Shown: positions 12,298 through 19,198 of the stretch, piece by piece
How positions within the stretch are numbered: position 1 is the first letter of the stretch
Layout of the letters: the number at the start of each line of letters is the position of its first letter
Origin: a virus
Virus record (IMG/VR): IMGVR_UViG_3300025132_000271
Span: 1-25,084 of that record
Strand: one strand, 5' to 3'
Length of the DNA stretch: 25,084 nt
Program-made: the position numbers and the translations under genes
Notes under the pieces: model-generated
Told to the model about the DNA's origin: nothing
Database searches by the model: none
Seen by the model: the letters and a program-made list of their open reading frames with translations, nothing else

Positions 12298-13554
12298 ATG
12301 TCAAATTTGCTTGATCAGGCTATTATAGATGCCGAGGCACTTAAAGAAGTAGCTAAGAAAAACGCAGAAGCTACAATTCTGGAGAAATTTTCAGACCAAA
12401 TTAAAGAAGCTGTTGAGCAGATTCTTGACGAACAGCCCGAAGACGAGGGCGCAGAAGAAATGGAGGCTGCAGAATTAGAAGGTGGTGATGTTTTAGATCA
12501 GCTTGAGCCTGCTTCGGCCGAAGGTGTTGAAATGTGCGCCTGTCCAGATATAAAAGACAATGTTAGTGTAACAGTTGATCTTCCGTCTTTAGAGGCAGAA
12601 TTAGACGGTATGCCTTCTCCGGAAGAATCTGAGAAAGTTGCTGATGCAGATATGGCCGGCGCCGCAGAAGACGATCTAGAGCTTCCTTCCCTTGAAGATT
12701 CCCTTGAAGAGGAATTTGAAATTGATGAGAGTTCTTTACAAGAATTTGTCTTTGAGTCTGCTGAGCCAAGCACAGAGCTAAACTTAGAAGAAGAACTTCT
12801 TGAAGAATTAATGGGAATGCTTGAGGAAGATGCGCCTGCAGCAGATGACGCTGTAATGGGCGCCTTTGACGAAAAAGCAGAGGCAGAAGAGCGCGCCGCC
12901 TCAACGCCACAAGACGCACCTTACGAATTAGAGGAATCTGTCGATACCGAGGAAGAGGTTGTTGAAGAAGCCTTAACAGTTGATATTGATCCTCTTAATT
13001 CCTTGCAGTCCGGTCACGGCCCAGCACCCAACGCTGTTTTTGAGTTAGCAGAAGAGCAATTGCTAGCAATGCTTCAAGACTCCGAGAACAAAGAAAAGCA
13101 CGAGGCAATGCAAAAAGCCTTGAAAGATTTACAAGAGTCAAACGGTAGACTTGCGACAGATTTAGAAAAGCTATCGTCTGATAAGAAAGAATTAATTAAG
13201 ATTGTTAGTAAGGTAAAGAATAGACTAGAAGAGTCAAACCTTACTAATGCTAAACTATTATATACAAACAAAGTTTTGATGAGCGACTCCCTGAATGAGC
13301 GACAAAGAAATAAAATTGTCGAAGCTTTATCAAACTCTGAAAGTGTTGAAGAAGCAAAAGTAATTTACGAAACACTTCAAAGCGCAACGGGCAGCACCAT
13401 TGAAAATAAGAAGCCAGAATCGTTGAGCGAAGCAATGAATAAAACTACTTCAACACTAATACTTTCTCATCGTAAACGCGATAGAGAAAAAACAACTCAA
13501 GATGATTCATCTTTAACAAGGTGGAAAATCTTGGCTGGCTTAAATAATAAATAA
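12298..13554 (+). CDS. 22: Prohead scaffold/core protein (T4 gp22-like)
   Basis: The 418-residue protein forms the internal core around which the capsid shell assembles and is then degraded by the protease. The N-terminus MSNLLDQAIIDAEALKEVAK is helical. Residues ~40-235 are extremely rich in Glu/Asp/Ala. A coiled coil (~246-330) leads to LLYTNKVLMSDSLNERQRNKIVEAL, typical of T4-type scaffolds, and the end is basic (HRKRDREK ... TRWKILAGL). It is longer than T4 gp22 (269), mostly in the acidic domain. AAGGAG at 12285-12290 is well placed. It shares a unit with the capsid gene 17 bases downstream. Confidence 0.88.
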   Translation: MSNLLDQAIIDAEALKEVAKKNAEATILEKFSDQIKEAVEQILDEQPEDEGAEEMEAAELEGGDVLDQLEPASAEGVEMCACPDIKDNVSVTVDLPSLEAELDGMPSPEESEKVADADMAGAAEDDLELPSLEDSLEEEFEIDESSLQEFVFESAEPSTELNLEEELLEELMGMLEEDAPAADDAVMGAFDEKAEAEERAASTPQDAPYELEESVDTEEEVVEEALTVDIDPLNSLQSGHGPAPNAVFELAEEQLLAMLQDSENKEKHEAMQKALKDLQESNGRLATDLEKLSSDKKELIKIVSKVKNRLEESNLTNAKLLYTNKVLMSDSLNERQRNKIVEALSNSESVEEAKVIYETLQSATGSTIENKKPESLSEAMNKTTSTLILSHRKRDREKTTQDDSSLTRWKILAGLNNK

Positions 13555-13571
13555 TATAAGGAGATTTTAAC

Positions 13572-15383
13572 ATGTCAGTTTTAGAAAAATTAACAGAAGG
13601 CATCGTTGAGAGATCGCTTAAGAACGAAGGTGCTGCTCTTTTAGAAAAGTGGGAGCGCACAGGACTTCTTGAGGGTCTTGAGAACGATCATACAAAGAAT
13701 GGAATGGCTCGCTTGCTCGAAAACCAAGCAGCACAGCTCCTCAAAGAGGCTTCCTCAATGGCAGCCGGCGACGTCCAGGGTTTTGCATCCGTTGCTTTCC
13801 CTCTCGTCCGCAGAGTTTTCGGTGGTCTTATCGCAAACGATCTCGTTTCGGTTCAACCAATGAGCCTCCCTTCGGGACTCATCTTCTTCCTTGACTTTAC
13901 TTACACAGACGGCCGCGCCGGCATCACAGCTGGTCAGTCCATCTACGGTGGTGGAGTCGTTGCTAGTCAGTTGACTGGTGGTGTCAGCGACATCTCTGAA
14001 GAGGGCGGTGGTTTCTACAACCTTCAGAGTGGTTATACTTCGCCGACAGGCTCGGTTGCAGCTGCAGCCACAATGGCCTCCGGTCCTACAGCCAAGTCCG
14101 CAGGAATTGCTCCAGTTTCCGGTGCAGTTACTATTGCACAGATCAACAGCACAGCTGTGATGACTGCAGCTCAGAGGCAGTCACAGCTCAAGGGTCTTCG
14201 TTATGATCCTGATCTTCTTGCAGATAGCACAAACTCGTTCTTACAGGTCACAATGAGTGTTCCTGGTGGCTCGACGGACACCGCTGGCCCACTTAATCGT
14301 AAGAACTTGATTGCAATTGATCTTAATGGCGTGACTGGTTTCAACGGTGGCTTGAACACTGCTGCGAACACTAGTGTTAGCCTTGTTCGTCGTTTGACAA
14401 CACTTCAGAAAGACTCTGCAGGCGTGGAGAAGTTGGTTCTTACACTTAAGGCAGCTAGCTTTCCCAAGGGCTCTGGTTCTATTGCTCTTACTTACCCTGT
14501 TGCTGATGAGTTTGAGCAGGCTGGCCCAGTTGGTGCTGTTGTTGGTGACGTGTTCCCCCTTGAGGGCGCAGGCGCAGCTGCTGCATCGTTTGATGGCAAT
14601 GAGCGTGGTCAGATTCCTGAGATCGACATCAAGGTCGACTCGATTGCTGTTACCGCAATGACTAAAAAGCTCAAGGCTAAGTGGACTCCGGAATTAGGTC
14701 AAGACCTTAACGCTTACCACAACCTTGACGCAGAGGTCGAGCTTACTCAGATTCTTTCTGAGCAGATCGCTCTTGAGATTGACCGTGAGATCGTTAACGA
14801 CCTTATCCAGGAAGCAACTGCTGGTACTTACTACTGGTCCCGCAGCCCTGGTCTTTTTGTTGATCGTTTGACCGGCGCCGAAGTTGGTGCTAGCGCAGCT
14901 GCTCCAGACTTCACCGGCACTGTCAGCGAGTGGTACGAGACTCTTGTCGAGACCATTAATGACGTTTCCGCTCAGATCCACAGAAAGACTCTCCGTGGTG
15001 GTGCTAACTTCTTGGTTACTTCTCCAGAAGTTGCAAACATCCTTGAGTTTACTGCTGGTTTCCGTGCTAACGTCACTGCTGATGCAGATCGTGGTACAGT
15101 TGGCGCAGTCAACGTTGGTTCAATTTCGAAGAAGTTTGACCTCTACGTTGATCCTTACTTCCCCCGTAACGTTGTTTTGGTTGGTCGTAAGGGCGGCAGC
15201 TTCCTTGAGAGTGGTTATGTGTACGCTCCGTATGTGCCTCTCCAGGTTACCCCGACAATCTTCGGTACTGAAGACTTCGTGCCCCGTAAGGGCGTGATGA
15301 CTCGCTACGCGAAGAAGATGGTCCGTCCAGATATGTACGGTCTTGTCGTTTGTCGCGGACTTCTTGGTGAGTCTGGCGCTTAA
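13572..15383 (+). CDS. 23: Major capsid protein (T4 gp23-like)
   Basis: The 603-residue precursor has an HK97-type fold by family. The N-terminal ~59 residues form the removable delta region: GMARLLENQAAQLLKE/ASS contains an L-x-E site where the protease probably cuts after E59 (T4 gp23 is cut after residue 65). It continues with FPLVRRVFGGLIANDLVSVQPMSLPSGLIFFLDF, an expanded Gly/Ala/Thr-rich middle (~135-350), KAKWTPELGQDLNAYHNLDAE, and the C-terminal GTEDFVPRKGVMTRYAKKM. T4 gp23 has 521 residues. AAGGAG precedes the ATG. Codons are unlike most neighbours (many CGT/CTT/GGT, few AGA/TTA), as expected for the most abundant product. A strong terminator follows. Confidence 0.96.
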   Translation: MSVLEKLTEGIVERSLKNEGAALLEKWERTGLLEGLENDHTKNGMARLLENQAAQLLKEASSMAAGDVQGFASVAFPLVRRVFGGLIANDLVSVQPMSLPSGLIFFLDFTYTDGRAGITAGQSIYGGGVVASQLTGGVSDISEEGGGFYNLQSGYTSPTGSVAAAATMASGPTAKSAGIAPVSGAVTIAQINSTAVMTAAQRQSQLKGLRYDPDLLADSTNSFLQVTMSVPGGSTDTAGPLNRKNLIAIDLNGVTGFNGGLNTAANTSVSLVRRLTTLQKDSAGVEKLVLTLKAASFPKGSGSIALTYPVADEFEQAGPVGAVVGDVFPLEGAGAAAASFDGNERGQIPEIDIKVDSIAVTAMTKKLKAKWTPELGQDLNAYHNLDAEVELTQILSEQIALEIDREIVNDLIQEATAGTYYWSRSPGLFVDRLTGAEVGASAAAPDFTGTVSEWYETLVETINDVSAQIHRKTLRGGANFLVTSPEVANILEFTAGFRANVTADADRGTVGAVNVGSISKKFDLYVDPYFPRNVVLVGRKGGSFLESGYVYAPYVPLQVTPTIFGTEDFVPRKGVMTRYAKKMVRPDMYGLVVCRGLLGESGA

Positions 15384-15407
15384 TAACAAATAGCGTAATT
15401 CGAGATG

Positions 15408-15438
15408 CCCCGTCTAGTTTTCTAGACGGGGTTTTTTT
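15408..15438 (+). terminator. Strong rho-independent terminator after the capsid gene
   Basis: A perfect ten-pair stem CCCCGTCTAG / CTAGACGGGG with a TTTT loop is followed by seven T residues. Confidence 0.97.
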
Positions 15439-15466
15439 ATTTAAAATACTGACGAGCATGTAAGAT

Positions 15467-15480
15467 TACTACTTATAGTA
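15467..15480 (+). promoter_or_regulatory. Variant motif TACTACTTATAGTA (putative promoter, hairpin-capable)
   Basis: It is related to the TACTATTTAYTA set and is an inverted repeat (TACTA, CTTA loop, TAGTA). It lies after the capsid terminator and about 46 bases before the next start, which requires a new promoter if transcription really stops upstream. Confidence 0.4.
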
Positions 15481-15481
15481 C

Positions 15482-15495
15482 GGGCCGAAAGGCTT
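15482..15495 (+). other. Small leader hairpin with GAAA tetraloop
   Basis: GGGCC pairs with GGCTT (three Watson-Crick and two G-T pairs) around a GAAA loop, a GNRA-type tetraloop. It lies in the presumed 5' leader of the gene at 15527. Confidence 0.35.
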
Positions 15496-15513
15496 TATGA
15501 CATGATTACAAAT

Positions 15514-15519
15514 GGAGGG
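15514..15519 (+). promoter_or_regulatory. Ribosome binding site GGAGGG that fixes the start at 15527
   Basis: An in-frame ATG at 15512 overlaps this site and so cannot use it. The ATG at 15527 lies seven bases downstream and is the start that fits. Confidence 0.85.
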
Positions 15520-15526
15520 TCATAAA

Positions 15527-16030
15527 ATGGCAAAAAGAATAGGACTTAATAGAGTTCACGAGTTAATTGAGAACCTAAAAAGAGAAATTAAACTAAATGG
15601 AGCTACTTTTACGGGTGGAGACAGAGGAGTAAAACACATTGCGACTGGCGGCGCAGGTACAACTACGTTAAATGTAGAAGATTCGGGAAAACTTATTTTG
15701 GTTGATGGGAGTGTATCGGGAAATCATACAATTAATTTACCCGCACCAACTTTATCAAGCGGCTTGGAATTCATTCTGATTCTTAAAAATGATAGCCATG
15801 GTAGTACTGAAATCTTGCTAGACTCTTTAGTATCGGGAGGTATTAAAGGGATGTTAAAGGTATTAGCAGCCAGTGGAATTGCAAATGTTCTTAACCATGC
15901 AAATCAAAAATTAGGTTTTGGTGACGCAGCTAAGATTGGTAGCAGAATTCATCTTATTTCGGATGGAAGCGTTTATCACGTATTGGACGCTACTTCTGAC
16001 GTTACACATATTACAGCGTTTACTGCTTAA
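15527..16030 (+). CDS. Putative virion (head or fibre-type) protein
   Basis: The 167-residue protein begins with a short basic helix (MAKRIGLNRVHELIENLKRE) and continues as a Gly/Ser/Thr-rich, strand-rich domain (TTTLNVEDSGKLILVDG, NHTINLPAP, EFILILKND, RIHLISDGSVYHVLDA). A start helix followed by a beta domain is common among small trimeric virion proteins. It stands between two terminators as its own unit right after the capsid gene, so it is probably strongly and separately expressed; a capsid decoration protein is one possibility. No named family is recognised. The start at 15527 is set by GGAGGG. Confidence 0.8.
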   Translation: MAKRIGLNRVHELIENLKREIKLNGATFTGGDRGVKHIATGGAGTTTLNVEDSGKLILVDGSVSGNHTINLPAPTLSSGLEFILILKNDSHGSTEILLDSLVSGGIKGMLKVLAASGIANVLNHANQKLGFGDAAKIGSRIHLISDGSVYHVLDATSDVTHITAFTA

Positions 16031-16051
16031 AATTAATGTTCAAAATTCAAA

Positions 16052-16116
16052 AAAATCTCAAAAGTTGAGGTGGCCAAATTTTTTTTTCGCCCAATTTTTG
16101 AGATTTTGTTTTTTTT
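16052..16116 (+). terminator. Long-stem terminator after the 15527 gene
   Basis: AAAATCTCAAAAGTTG (16052-16067) pairs with CAATTTTTGAGATTTT (16092-16107), 16 pairs with one G-T, followed by eight T residues at 16109-16116. The loop can pair further (GGTG with CGCC). Confidence 0.85.
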
Positions 16117-16125
16117 GCTTTATTT

Positions 16126-16137
16126 TACTAATTATTA
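16126..16137 (+). promoter_or_regulatory. Variant motif TACTAATTATTA (putative promoter)
   Basis: It differs by one base from the TACTATTTATTA copy at 19146. It lies between the terminator and the AAGGAG site of the gene at 16157, as expected of a promoter. Confidence 0.4.
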
Positions 16138-16156
16138 ATTGATAAGGAGACCTATC

Positions 16157-16411
16157 ATGGGTAGAAAGAAAAAAAGAATGAAGTTGGCGCTTAGACAAGC
16201 CCTTGGAAATAAAACAGAAGTTGCGGCGGAAGAACTGGCGCCAGCACCTCAAGTTACTCCTGAGCCAGAGCCTGTTCCCGAACCAAAAGCAGCACCAAAG
16301 GTAAAAAAAACAGTTGCGGCAGAAAGAAGTGCACCGGCACCTGCAAAAAAAGCTGTAAAAAAGAAAGTTCCTTCAAGATCGTCGGCCAAGAAAACAACTA
16401 AAAAGTCTTAA
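16157..16411 (+). CDS. Histone H1-like Lys/Ala/Pro-rich basic protein
   Basis: The ATG at 16157 is chosen because AAGGAG (16144-16149) fits it; an in-frame TTG at 16139 would precede that site. The 84-residue product starts MGRKKKRMKLALRQALGNKT, has a Pro/Glu segment (PEPEPVPEPKAAPK), and ends in alternating Lys/Ala/Ser tracts (PAKKAVKKKVPSRSSAKKTT) like bacterial histone-H1-type tails. Such tails bind DNA or RNA without sequence preference. In a late structural cluster it may be packaged with DNA or help condense it; this is inference from composition. It has its own terminator and promoter-like motif upstream. Confidence 0.75.
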   Translation: MGRKKKRMKLALRQALGNKTEVAAEELAPAPQVTPEPEPVPEPKAAPKVKKTVAAERSAPAPAKKAVKKKVPSRSSAKKTTKKS

Positions 16412-16425
16412 TACTGTTTTTGGCA

Positions 16426-16441
16426 TACTATTTACATAGTA
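16426..16441 (+). promoter_or_regulatory. Recurring motif TACTATTTACAT, in a perfect inverted repeat
   Basis: TACTAT and ATAGTA flank a TTAC loop. The motif lies 20-35 bases before the gp13-like start, upstream of GGAG at 16448-16451. Confidence 0.5.
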
Positions 16442-16460
16442 AGCTTTGGAGATCAAATGA

Positions 16461-17729
16461 ATGGCTGTACCTACACTAACACCAACACAAACAACACCGG
16501 CAATTGTTTTGCCGGAAACGGGATCTCTAACAACAGCAGCCGCTGCAGCTAGTTATCCATATGGCATTTACGTAGGCAACACAGACTTTGTTTCCGGCGC
16601 CGTCGATCAAGTTAATTACACTTACAGAAAATTAGGTGGCGATGTTCTTGATATTGAACTTACACAGAAGAATATTTTTGCTGCGTATGAAGAAGCAGTT
16701 CTAGAATACTCTTATTTGGTTAATATCCATCAGGCAAAAAATGCTTTAGCATCCGGTCTAGGCGCCCTCACGGGTACTTTTGATCATGATGGTGAGATCA
16801 AAGAGGCCTCCGTTGCGCAGGTAAGCGCTAGTTTAAGATATCCAAAATTTGATTTTGGCTATGTGCGACGCGTCTCAGACAAAACAATTACTGAAACTGG
16901 CCTCGGCGGTACGGAACCAATATATTCTGCATCGCTGCCTGTTGTTAACGGTAAACAAGATTATGATTTACAAAAGATAATTAACTCGTCTTCTGTAAAC
17001 GATACAAGCTCCTCATTCTACGGCAAAATTGGTGAAAATAGAGTAACAATCCGGCGCGTATTTTATAAAACTCCGCATGCGATGTGGAGATTTTTTGGAT
17101 ATTATGGTGGAATTAATGCTATTGGTAACCTTTCTACATATGGTATGTACGCTGATGACTCTACTTTTGAAGTTATACCGCCATGGCAAAATAAGCTGCA
17201 GTCAATGGCTTACGAAGATGCAATCTATACGAGAAATTCTCATTACTCCTACGAGATTAAGAACAATAAATTAAGAATTTTCCCCCGCCCGGGCGACCAT
17301 TCACCAGATAGTTTTTGGGTTGAGTTTACTGTTAAGACGGACCCTTGGTCAGAGGCCTCTGGAAGCTTAGATACTGGCATGCGCGGCGCTAATAATATGA
17401 ATACGCTGCCATTTGCGAATATTCCCTATAAAAATATCAACTCTATAGGTAAACAATGGATCAGAAGGTTTGCTTTAGCTATAGCAAAAGAGATGCTAGC
17501 TCAAATCAGAGGAAAATTCACTACAATCCCTATTCCTGGCCAGTCCGTCACTTTAAATGCTACAGATCTAGCTTCGCAAGCAAAAGATGAGCAAGAAAAA
17601 CTAAGAGAAGAGCTAAAAACTGTGTTATCAGAGATGACCTACGCCAAAATTGCCGAAGAAGAGACAAATTTGGTCAAATCAGCTACTGAAATTCTTAAAA
17701 CTATACCCTATGGCGTATATGTGGGGTAA
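16461..17729 (+). CDS. 13: Neck protein (T4 gp13-like)
   Basis: gp13 closes the filled head and forms the upper neck ring that receives the tail. The 422-residue protein resembles T4 gp13 (309) at three points: YRKLGGDVLDIELTQKNIF near residues 55-75 (T4 RRLGAPIINVELTPDQIY), QWIRRFALAIAKEMLAQIRGKF near 335-355 (T4 RWVKDYATALAKELNGQI), and the closing PYGVYVG (T4 PFGILVG). The extra length comes from an Ala/Thr-rich N-terminus and middle insertions. The N-terminus also carries PYGIYVG at 33-39, echoing the C-terminus. GGAG lies nine bases before the ATG. It starts a unit with gp14- and gp15-like genes. Confidence 0.85.
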   Translation: MAVPTLTPTQTTPAIVLPETGSLTTAAAAASYPYGIYVGNTDFVSGAVDQVNYTYRKLGGDVLDIELTQKNIFAAYEEAVLEYSYLVNIHQAKNALASGLGALTGTFDHDGEIKEASVAQVSASLRYPKFDFGYVRRVSDKTITETGLGGTEPIYSASLPVVNGKQDYDLQKIINSSSVNDTSSSFYGKIGENRVTIRRVFYKTPHAMWRFFGYYGGINAIGNLSTYGMYADDSTFEVIPPWQNKLQSMAYEDAIYTRNSHYSYEIKNNKLRIFPRPGDHSPDSFWVEFTVKTDPWSEASGSLDTGMRGANNMNTLPFANIPYKNINSIGKQWIRRFALAIAKEMLAQIRGKFTTIPIPGQSVTLNATDLASQAKDEQEKLREELKTVLSEMTYAKIAEEETNLVKSATEILKTIPYGVYVG

Positions 17730-17733
17730 TTAA

Positions 17734-18222
17734 ATGGCTGATAATAAATGGGAACAACCAACAGCGCCTCCGCCGCCACTTTTTCTAAATAAAAAAGAAA
17801 GAGACCTCGTAAAACAGGTAAATGATGAACTTGTTGAGAGAATCATTGGCCAACAAATCCTCTATTATGCTATTGACATAAGAAATACAAATTTTCATCC
17901 ATTGTACGGCGAGGCAGTAGAAAAAACATTTTTGCCGCCAGTTAGAGTATTTGCTTTGATTGATTGGGAAGGTTTAAAAACTGAAACAGATAAATATGGC
18001 CTGGATGTTGTCACATCAGTGACTGTGCATTTTCATAAAAGAAGAATAACTGAGGATCAGAATATATTTGTTCGCGAAGGTGATTTTATTTTGTATGGTG
18101 ATTTTTTCTATGAAGTGCTGACTTTAAATGAAGAGACACAGTTATTTGGACAAGCAGACCAGAGATTTGAAATTTCTGCTAAATGCGTAAGAGCTAGAAA
18201 GGGGTTATTCGATGCCACCTGA
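17734..18222 (+). CDS. 14: Neck protein (T4 gp14-like)
   Basis: The 162-residue protein matches the core pattern of T4 gp14 (256 residues): ILYYAIDI, HPLYGEAVEKTFLPPVRVFALID, EGLKTETDKYGLDVVTSVTVHF, then VREGDFILYGDFFYEVLTL and LFGQADQRFEISAKCVRARKG (T4 has a comparable EGDLIYFP ... FEINWVEP ... QLGQNAIRKITA order). It forms the neck with gp13 on the portal. The start has a Pro-rich lead (TAPPPPLF). It is shorter than T4 gp14, lacking N- and C-terminal extensions. It begins four bases after gp13 and overlaps the next gene by 11 bases. Confidence 0.8.
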   Translation: MADNKWEQPTAPPPPLFLNKKERDLVKQVNDELVERIIGQQILYYAIDIRNTNFHPLYGEAVEKTFLPPVRVFALIDWEGLKTETDKYGLDVVTSVTVHFHKRRITEDQNIFVREGDFILYGDFFYEVLTLNEETQLFGQADQRFEISAKCVRARKGLFDAT

Positions 18223-19120
18223 TATTAAAGATATTGATTACAAGTATACTAAAGTAGATGATCCATCTGTCATTGAAGAGCAGGTGTTTCTACCGTCGAC
18301 TTTAGAAAATATTGATTACGCTATATATGATTTTTTTCAAGATTTAAATATTAGCACAACAACAAACGAAGGGTTCAAGCCTGTTCCTTTGTCATGGGTC
18401 GGCGCCGAACGTGCTTATAATAGAAAGGATAGAAACTGGACTGATGACGAAAGTTTTATTATGAAAAGTGATCTACAAGGCGCCGTGATTTATCCTGCAA
18501 TTACAATCGAGAGAAAGGGTATCATAAAAGATCGTACTAAAAGAGGGGGCTTGTATTCTCCTTTAGATCGAGCAAGACAGATAGGAAAATCTGACATTGT
18601 TATAGCAAGAAGAATAGTTCAAGATGACACAAACAGATTTGCTACTGCGGATGCTTTTAGAAAAAGCAAAAATGCAAAAGATAAAAATTTCAAGAGAAAA
18701 AATAAAAAAGTAGTATACGAAACAATTACTATGCCTGTGCCCACATATATAGAAATCACTTACGAGATCGAGTGTTTTACTGAATATCAGCAGCAAATGA
18801 ATGATATTAACAGCTACTTAATCGATGCTACAAACAATTCAAATTACTTTTCTGTGAGTAGAAATAATCACTCATATGAATGCTTTCTTGATTCTTCTAT
18901 AACAGTTGACAACACTATTAGCGATTTAGGAGAGGATGAGAGAACTTTTCATACTGCCCTGGTAATAAAAACTCTAGGCTATATCAATGGCGCTGGCCCT
19001 AACGAAAGTCTTCCAAAGATAACAAAAACTCAAAATGTAGTCGAGGTTAAGATTGGACGTGAGCGCGTTGTTTTAAATATAGATAATGATACGACTGACG
19101 ATAGTTTTTATAAATCTTAA
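18212..19120 (+). CDS. 15: Probable tail terminator / sheath stabiliser (T4 gp15-like)
   Basis: In T4, gp15 caps the finished tube and sheath and makes the tail competent for joining the head. This 302-residue protein sits where gp15 belongs (13-14-15 order, just before the sheath). It contains ETITMPVPTYIEITYEIECFTEYQQQMNDI, comparable in pattern to T4 gp15 PSPIKMIYELSIFTRYEDDMF, and a following FHTALVIKTLGYI strand. T4 gp15 has 272 residues. The assignment rests on order and this one segment. AAAGGGG at 18198-18204 lies seven bases before the ATG. Confidence 0.7.
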   Translation: MPPDIKDIDYKYTKVDDPSVIEEQVFLPSTLENIDYAIYDFFQDLNISTTTNEGFKPVPLSWVGAERAYNRKDRNWTDDESFIMKSDLQGAVIYPAITIERKGIIKDRTKRGGLYSPLDRARQIGKSDIVIARRIVQDDTNRFATADAFRKSKNAKDKNFKRKNKKVVYETITMPVPTYIEITYEIECFTEYQQQMNDINSYLIDATNNSNYFSVSRNNHSYECFLDSSITVDNTISDLGEDERTFHTALVIKTLGYINGAGPNESLPKITKTQNVVEVKIGRERVVLNIDNDTTDDSFYKS

Positions 19121-19144
19121 TGATTTTACCTTTTGAAGATTTAT
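19110..19144 (+). other. Inverted repeat at the end of the gp15-like gene (possible weak terminator)
   Basis: ATAAATCTT (19110-19118) and AAGATTTAT (19136-19144) form a perfect nine-pair AT-rich stem. No clean T-tract follows. It abuts the TACTATTTATTA motif and separates the neck and sheath units. Confidence 0.4.
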
Positions 19145-19145
19145 T

Positions 19146-19157
19146 TACTATTTATTA
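19146..19157 (+). promoter_or_regulatory. Recurring motif TACTATTTATTA (putative late promoter for sheath)
   Basis: It lies 41 bases upstream of the sheath ATG, with AAGGAG at 19185-19190. The surrounding CTAT-TTATT-ATAG can form a short hairpin. Promoter function is inferred from recurrence. Confidence 0.55.
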
Positions 19158-19198
19158 TAGCAATCTTACATAATTAAATTGTAAAAGGAGATTATATA

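Noticed and set aside
13669-15459. Alternative-frame and minus-strand ORFs over the capsid gene
   Set aside because: They are shadows of a strongly codon-biased gene; products have no coherent composition.
15512-15526. ATG at 15512 as start of the 167-residue protein
   Set aside because: The GGAGGG site overlaps it; the ATG at 15527 is correctly spaced.
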